Part shown: positions 1-3,283 of the stretch, one piece after another | How positions within the stretch are numbered: the first letter of the stretch is position 1 | Layout of the letters: each line of letters starts with the position of its first letter | Source: Deltaproteobacteria bacterium | GTDB taxonomy: Bacteria; Desulfobacterota; SM23-61 | Assembly: GCA_016234425.1 (NCBI GenBank) | Contig: JACRCA010000240.1 | Coordinates: 1-5,859 of the forward strand | DNA: 5,859 bases | Reading direction: 5' to 3' | Notes under the pieces: generated by a model | What the model saw: the letters and a program-made list of their open reading frames with translations, nothing else | Database searches by the model: none | Told to the model about the DNA's origin: nothing | Position numbers and translations under genes: made by a program

Positions 1-16
1 CCGACCGCCGGCACCA
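1..16 (+). tRNA. 3' end of a tRNA gene (partial, probably tRNA-Thr)
   Basis: The window opens with CCGACCGCCGGCACCA. It reads naturally as a T-stem 3' strand (CCGAC, 1-5), an acceptor 3' strand (CGCCGGC, 6-12), discriminator A13 and an encoded CCA (14-16). The implied 5' acceptor strand is GCCGGCG, which with discriminator A fits many bacterial tRNA-Thr genes, but the anticodon lies outside the window, so the identity is a guess. The rest of the gene would be immediately to the left. Confidence 0.68.
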
Positions 17-174
17 GTAAAATCAAGGGTTTTCCGGCCTCAGTCCTTAGGAATAATGTATTATCAAGCCTTTCAAGCCTTCCCATCCTTCAAACCCTTA
101 TCCATCAATGAATTACGGGCATATCCCCTAACAGAATCTGGGTCTCCTGTGCCCGTGTTTTCGGGGTCACATCT
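17..174. other. Non-coding stretch between the tRNA end and the transposase remnant
   Basis: I see no credible gene here. The open frame starting at 56 on the + strand has low-complexity, proline-rich content, runs across the antisense transposase remnant and resembles no family I know. The stretch contains a 9-base tandem duplication (64-81) and a short hairpin (CCCG 152-155 with CGGG 162-165). It ends with GGGGTCACATC just beyond the stop codon of the - strand transposase remnant. That 3' flank resembles sequences I recall next to Y1 transposases in deltaproteobacteria, a recollection rather than a search result. Confidence 0.5.
64..81 (+). repeat. Tandem 9-base direct repeat (two copies)
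   Basis: TCAAGCCTT occurs twice in a row, at 64-72 and 73-81. It lies in non-coding DNA shortly after the tRNA end. Two copies of nine bases may be no more than replication slippage. Confidence 0.75.
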
Positions 175-520
175 TCATTTGTCATTTAAGATGGCCTCGA
201 TGGTTGCTGCCAATTTCAAATCTAGGAGGAGACGCTTCTGCACCCGATTCACCGTTTTCGTTACAGCCGTGTACCCCACCCTAAAAACCCTCCCGATCTC
301 CTCATTCCGAGGAGAGCCCAAGCTGATAAAGCACGTAAATCACACCATCCCTGCTTACAGATCGCACCCTCTGCCGCCCCAACAGTGCCCCAACTTTCCC
401 AAGCACCTCTAAAGCTACGGTCTGTGGATCACGGCTCCTTACCAGCGCCCGAGACTGTGGCTTCTCCCTATGGGTCTTCCCTCGGGCCTTCTGAACACAC
501 TCCCTGGCAAATTCCCTCCT
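175..520 (-). pseudogene. C-terminal remnant of a Y1 (REP-associated type) transposase, frameshifted
   Basis: On the - strand, the segment from 306 down to the stop TGA (complement of 175-177) reads NEEIGRVFRVGYTAVTKTV, then NRVQKRLL and finally IEAILNDK. This is the pattern of the DnaA-like helix-turn-helix that ends many IS200/REP-associated Y1 transposases. Upstream, in a frame one base away, 520 down to about 308 reads REFARECVQKARGKTHREKP, later TVALEVLGKVGALLG, then RDGVIYVLYQLGLSS, which fits the region just before that helix-turn-helix. Removing one base near 307-308 would join LGLSS to NEEIG and restore a continuous C-terminal region of about 115 residues. The N-terminal HUH/tyrosine catalytic domain is missing, since the upstream frame meets a stop at 554-556. 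It is therefore a dead fragment. The family assignment is from memory of the motif pattern; the frame relation is directly visible. Confidence 0.72.
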
Positions 521-529
521 TTGAAGAAG

Positions 530-652
530 GGGCGGACAGCTGTGGATAGAATCTTAGGCAATACCCAGTCCGCTGTTAGCAGAGCGGTGCAGAGGGCAGA
601 AAAATTGGTCAGAGGCGAAAAAACTTTGCTTGTTAAAAGTAGAATTTCATAA
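530..652 (+). pseudogene. Possible C-terminal tail of a second Y1-type transposase
   Basis: The frame ending at the TAA at 650-652 contains ILGNTQSAVSRAVQRAEKLV followed by a short basic tail. The TQSAVSRAVQRAEKL segment has the look of the recognition helix that closes REP-associated transposases (typically an SQSAVSRAVQRGEKL-like sequence). Before about residue 20 of this frame (about 530) the reading becomes unrelated and overlaps the oppositely oriented transposase remnant, so nothing of the catalytic domain is present. If the reading is right, this is a remnant of a different element copy, placed back to back with the - strand one. About 25 residues is too little for certainty. Confidence 0.42.
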
Positions 653-662
653 TTTCATACCC

Positions 663-860
663 GTCCCCCTTTCCCCATAAAGTCTTGAATCGGCCACATC
701 CAGTTGCGCCCGGAGGATGGCCCGGCGGTTTTCGTCCCATTTCAAGGGCGGAAGAGGAATACCATCCTCAGCAGCTTCTAGCCACTTAGGGGGCGTAAAA
801 TTAGAGGGGCGTTCGTTCTGACTGCTTAAAGCAATTTCTGCATGGATGTCCCCCTTTCCC
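663..860. repeat. 13-base direct repeats flanking the methyltransferase remnant
   Basis: GTCCCCCTTTCCC occurs at 663-675 and again, in the same orientation, at 848-860. The two copies bracket the methyltransferase-like fragment almost exactly, and the left copy starts where the protein resemblance stops. The complement, GGGAAAGGGGGAC, is a purine-rich sequence that could belong to a dispersed repeat. Alternatively it could be the footprint of insertion or deletion between short homologies. Confidence 0.7.
674..808 (-). pseudogene. Remnant resembling the C-terminal region of a large N6-adenine DNA methyltransferase
   Basis: The - strand reading from 808 down to 674 includes PPKWLEAAEDG, then PPLKWDENRRAILRAQLD and ends ADSRLYG. 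The W-x-E-x-RR-x-x-LRA-x-LD-(about 6)-RLYG pattern is what I recall from the C-terminal part of large Eco57I-like or type IIG methyltransferase/restriction proteins. In those it is usually followed by the GLTRDEL-x-YILD stretch. Here the resemblance stops right at YG, eight residues before a stop codon, where the 13-base direct repeat begins. None of the catalytic motifs (FxGxG, NPPY) is in the window. It is therefore a fragment of about 45 codons with no expected function. The family assignment is from memory and should be treated as tentative. Confidence 0.45.
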
Positions 861-1087
861 TTATTTGGATGATTTAAAGGTGATTCTTTATTTTTCCTTC
901 CTTTCTCCAGGGGAATCCGGCTATGTTCCCGATCATTTTTGGACACCACTGGCCAAAACAATGCCTGCTCGCCAAGGTATTGGATCGGAATATACGTGTT
1001 TTTTTAGTCTAAATATAAAAAATGAGCAAAAACGAGCTTTGATAATGTTTCTTGGGTTAAGGAGGGTCGGATATCAACTAAGAAAAT
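861..1087. other. Stretch without a recognisable gene, upstream of the pilus operon
   Basis: I see no protein family in any frame. The + strand frame at 865-1089 and the - strand frame that continues from the methyltransferase remnant up to 961 have no recognisable motif. From about 990 the sequence becomes AT-rich, with a run of seven T at 999-1005, TATAAAA near 1014 and GATAAT at 1041. None pairs with a convincing -35 box at 16-18 base spacing, so I do not call a promoter. The operon leader probably starts somewhere between here and 1191. Confidence 0.5.
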
Positions 1088-1109
1088 GAAATTATTGATT
1101 AATAATTTC
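1088..1109. promoter_or_regulatory. Perfect AT-rich inverted repeat in the operon leader
   Basis: GAAATTATT (1088-1096) and AATAATTTC (1101-1109) are exact reverse complements separated by GATT. The palindrome ends 82 bases before the fimT start codon, in the only sizeable gap ahead of the operon. With one G-C pair per arm and no following U run it is a poor terminator. A protein-binding operator or a promoter-region element is more likely, but nothing in the sequence identifies the binder. Confidence 0.45.
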
Positions 1110-1178
1110 TTAAACTAGGGGTCAGTTGCAGGATGAGTGCGTCGGTAGAAGGTGGAATACATTTTGCAGAGCTCAAAA

Positions 1179-1183
1179 AGGGA
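1179..1183 (+). promoter_or_regulatory. Ribosome binding site that decides the fimT start
   Basis: AGGGA lies 8 bases before the ATG at 1192. This supports 1192 over the upstream in-frame TTG at 1126. The TTG start would put 22 extra residues, including cysteines, before the prepilin leader, whereas ATG 1192 gives a normal six-residue leader. Confidence 0.7.
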
Positions 1184-1191
1184 CTGAAAGC

Positions 1192-1665
1192 ATGGGCACC
1201 CAGAAGGGGTTTACACTTATTGAATTGGTAATAACGATGGCCATTATTTCCGTAGTAGCCGCAATGGCAGCTCCAGCTTTTCAACGCTACGCAATCAATG
1301 GCTATCTGAAGACAGCAGCAAGGGATATCGCCTCCCATATCGCTCTTCTGAAGGGAAGGGCCGCTGCCGAAAACCGAATATATCGGATGGAGTTGAATGT
1401 GGAAAACGGCCAATATACTCTAAAGCAATGCAATAGCTTAGGGGTTCCCTGCGAGGGCTGGTCGGACATCGAGGTGAAGGATTTGAGGAATTATTCCGGG
1501 GATATCGCTTTTGATGCGGAAGGAACGATCGTTACGGACTATCGTTTCCGGCCCCGGGGAACCGTAACCAGTGGGGCTATGGTTTTGAGGAACAGCAGGG
1601 GCTCGATAGCCTCAGTCACCATTAACATGACGGGGAGAGCCAATGTTCAATTCGCTTTTCAATAA
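1192..1665 (+). CDS. fimT: FimT/FimU-type minor prepilin (GspH domain)
   Basis: This 157-residue protein is a type IV minor prepilin, expected to be cut by the prepilin peptidase PilD on the cytoplasmic face and to join the pilus base or tip complex. The leader is MGTQKG, with cleavage after Gly6 before FTLIELVITMAIIS. Glu11 is mature Glu5, and Pro28 is mature Pro22, the usual helix kink. After the hydrophobic N-terminal helix comes a GspH/FimT-like globular domain, with ALLKGRAAAENR matching the family's helix and a GSIASVTINMTGRANVQF ending. Cys80 and Cys87 could form a disulfide. It is the first gene of the minor-pilin cluster, and its end overlaps pilV by 23 bases, suggesting coupled translation. 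The product is called FimU in Pseudomonas and FimT elsewhere; sequence alone does not separate the two names. Confidence 0.88.
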   Translation: MGTQKGFTLIELVITMAIISVVAAMAAPAFQRYAINGYLKTAARDIASHIALLKGRAAAENRIYRMELNVENGQYTLKQCNSLGVPCEGWSDIEVKDLRNYSGDIAFDAEGTIVTDYRFRPRGTVTSGAMVLRNSRGSIASVTINMTGRANVQFAFQ

Positions 1666-2086
1666 CAGAGGGATCGGTTTAATTGAGGTTTCCATTTCTC
1701 TTTTTCTGACTTCCATCGGGATTCTTGGGCTTCTATCCCTGCAGCCGTCCGCATGGAATTTGTCCGGGAGATCTGAATTGCTGGGGCGGGCGGGCGAGCT
1801 CTTGCATAAAGAGTTGGAAGCCAACCAGATGCTGATCATGAATCCCAGTTATCCCAATCCGTGCAGTGCGACTAACCCGGTTACCATAGCCAAGAATGTT
1901 TACATCAGTGGCCAAAGTTCAGCCCAGCCCGGAGATGTGCGCATGGGGGTAGAGACAACCATCCAGGACAATCTGAACAGTACCTGGTCTATTCGCGTAA
2001 AGGTTACCTGGCCGCGAAATGCCAACGGGATCTCAGACACCCGGATTGTAACCCGCCAGGAAGGTTTCCGGTATGGAGGATCATAA
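1643..2086 (+). CDS. pilV: Minor prepilin PilV
   Basis: This 147-residue protein is a minor prepilin. The leader MFNSLFNNRG is ten residues long, with cleavage after Gly10. The mature end begins IGLIEVSISLFLTSIGILGL, with Ile rather than Phe at position 1 and Glu15 as mature Glu5. The following LLSLQPSAWN and ELLHKELEANQMLIMNP segments match the PilV pattern (LxxLQ, later a leader of short helices ending near M-x-x-N). The C-terminal part has alternating beta-like stretches (SIRVKVTWP, TRIVTRQEGFRY), as in pilin folds. There is only one cysteine, Cys74. The start ATG is preceded by GGGGAGAG at 1632-1639, inside the fimT coding region. Its role, by analogy, is in the minor-pilin complex that primes pilus assembly and links PilY1 to the tip. 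Confidence 0.87.
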   Translation: MFNSLFNNRGIGLIEVSISLFLTSIGILGLLSLQPSAWNLSGRSELLGRAGELLHKELEANQMLIMNPSYPNPCSATNPVTIAKNVYISGQSSAQPGDVRMGVETTIQDNLNSTWSIRVKVTWPRNANGISDTRIVTRQEGFRYGGS

Positions 2087-2091
2087 ACGAA

Positions 2092-2775
2092 ATGAGAAGT
2101 TTGCAAGGATTTACTCTCCTCGAAACCGTCTTCGCCCTTTTCATCGGCCTTTTGCTATTAGGGGCCATTTATACTTCTATGGTATCCGGACAGAAGTCTT
2201 CTTTAGCCCTTGAAGGCAAGGTCATGGCCCACCAGGATACCCGGGCTGCCTTGGAGGTTATGGCCCTGGAGATTGGCATGGCGTCTTATAATCGCCATTT
2301 TGTACCGGGCATCTGGAGGAACCCTGGAAATTGTGGACAGCCCTCCGCCTATCCAGCCTACAAGGGAATTCCGATGGCCACCTCCAATTCCATCACCATG
2401 GAAATGGACATCGGGGAAAGTGGCTTCGTCGGTGACAATCCCAATGAAATTATCAGCTATGTTTACGATGTGGCCAATGAACGGATTACCCGCGAGACGA
2501 ATTGCCAGGGAGCCCTCCCTTTTTTGGGAGATGTCCCGGGAAGCTCCCGAAGCGTCCGCGTGATCAATCATACGCTCAATATGCCCGTATTCCGATACTT
2601 CGACGGTCTGGGAAATGAAATTGCCGCGGCCAATCTGCCGGCCGATATACCCAAAATCAAAAAAATCGAAATCATCCTGGCCACGGAAACCGAAGAGGTG
2701 GCCCCGGATACCCTGCAGAGAAGAAGAATGATTTATTCCACGAGTGTAATTTCCCGAAACCACGCCACTAACTAG
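2092..2775 (+). CDS. pilW: Minor prepilin PilW
   Basis: This 227-residue protein is the largest minor prepilin in the cluster, as is normal for PilW. The leader MRSLQG is cut after Gly6. The mature protein starts FTLLETVFALFIGLLLLGAI with Glu11 as mature Glu5. A long helix continues through QKSSLALEGKVMAHQDTRAALEVMALEIGMA, followed by a large beta-rich domain with ISYVYDVANERITRETNC, a typical PilW-type strand pair. Cys81 and Cys138 are the only cysteines and may pair. Translation probably uses GGAGGA at 2075-2080, within the last codons of pilV; the gap between the genes is 5 bases. It is expected to sit with PilV, FimT/FimU, PilX and PilY1 in the pilus priming/tip complex. Identification rests on the leader, length and gene order. 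Confidence 0.86.
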   Translation: MRSLQGFTLLETVFALFIGLLLLGAIYTSMVSGQKSSLALEGKVMAHQDTRAALEVMALEIGMASYNRHFVPGIWRNPGNCGQPSAYPAYKGIPMATSNSITMEMDIGESGFVGDNPNEIISYVYDVANERITRETNCQGALPFLGDVPGSSRSVRVINHTLNMPVFRYFDGLGNEIAAANLPADIPKIKKIEIILATETEEVAPDTLQRRRMIYSTSVISRNHATN

Positions 2776-2797
2776 GAAAGAAGAGGAGTGGGAATTT

Positions 2798-3268
2798 ATG
2801 AGATTCACGGCCGGTTCTAAAAATGGGTTTGCCCTCATCGCCGCCATTCTGGTGAATTGGGTCCTGATGTCTGTGGGGCTTCTTGTATTTGCCATATCGA
2901 CCCAGGATGTGAGGATCAGCTCCCGATTGGTCGGGGAAAAGAAAGCTTTTTCGGCTGTCGAAGGCGGGATTCACCAGTTTATCCGGAGTTTTAACCCGGC
3001 CGACCTGCCGTCTTCTGCGGTCAGCAATGTGGCGATTGACCCTAGCCATGATCCAGCTTCGCGGTATACCATCGGGACTCCCTCCCGCCCGACCACCGGT
3101 CCGGCAACGGTGCCGTTGTTTGGCTATGCCATTGCGGGAGGTCAACAGTGGGGGCAAGAAATATTCGACGTGGAAGTTACGGGCGCCAACACGCGATACA
3201 ACAGCATGACCCGGGTTAGTCTGGGTGCGGGTTATGGACCGGTTGAAATTACTACCGCCTACCGGTAA
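2798..3268 (+). CDS. pilX: Minor prepilin PilX (PilX_N family), lacking Glu5
   Basis: This 156-residue protein has the leader MRFTAGSKNG, with cleavage after Gly10, then a hydrophobic helix starting FALIAAILVNWVLMSVGLLV. Mature position 5 is Ala15 instead of Glu. This is common in PilX and in its type II secretion counterpart GspK, where lack of Glu5 goes with a terminal position in the fibre. Asn20 and Trp21 in the middle of the membrane helix are unusual. STQDVRISSRLVGEKKAFSAVEGGIHQF matches the helix seen in deltaproteobacterial PilX_N proteins. The rest is a small globular domain without cysteines, ending GAGYGPVEITTAYR. GAGGAG at 2783-2788 precedes the ATG by nine bases. The gap to pilW is 22 bases and to pilY1 15 bases. 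The family call is by motif and position. Confidence 0.84.
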   Translation: MRFTAGSKNGFALIAAILVNWVLMSVGLLVFAISTQDVRISSRLVGEKKAFSAVEGGIHQFIRSFNPADLPSSAVSNVAIDPSHDPASRYTIGTPSRPTTGPATVPLFGYAIAGGQQWGQEIFDVEVTGANTRYNSMTRVSLGAGYGPVEITTAYR

Positions 3269-3283
3269 GGCCAGGAGAGTAAG

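Noticed and set aside
56..412. A 118-codon + strand open frame with ATG
   Set aside because: No recognisable family, an odd Pro/Ser/Arg-rich composition and no ribosome site. Most of it lies antisense to the convincing transposase remnant.
865..1089. A 74-codon + strand open frame
   Set aside because: No motif, no Shine-Dalgarno at the start and no similarity I know of. It looks like chance in AT-rich leader DNA.
1086..1118. A ten-codon mini-ORF (MKLLINNFLN) spanning the palindrome, as a possible leader peptide
   Set aside because: The nearest purine-rich ribosome site (AAGGAGG near 1060) is about 20 bases away, and there is no attenuator-like structure after it.
1116..1130. A sigma-54 type promoter around TTGCA before fimT
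   Set aside because: The GG that should lie ten bases before the GC at 1128-1129 is absent (TA at 1116-1117).
1126..1191. An upstream TTG start that would extend FimT by 22 residues
   Set aside because: It would bury the prepilin leader inside the protein. ATG 1192 has its own ribosome site and gives a normal six-residue leader.
2203..2895. A 230-codon - strand open frame
   Set aside because: It is antisense to pilW and the start of pilX, which have clear prepilin features and ribosome sites; the antisense product resembles nothing.
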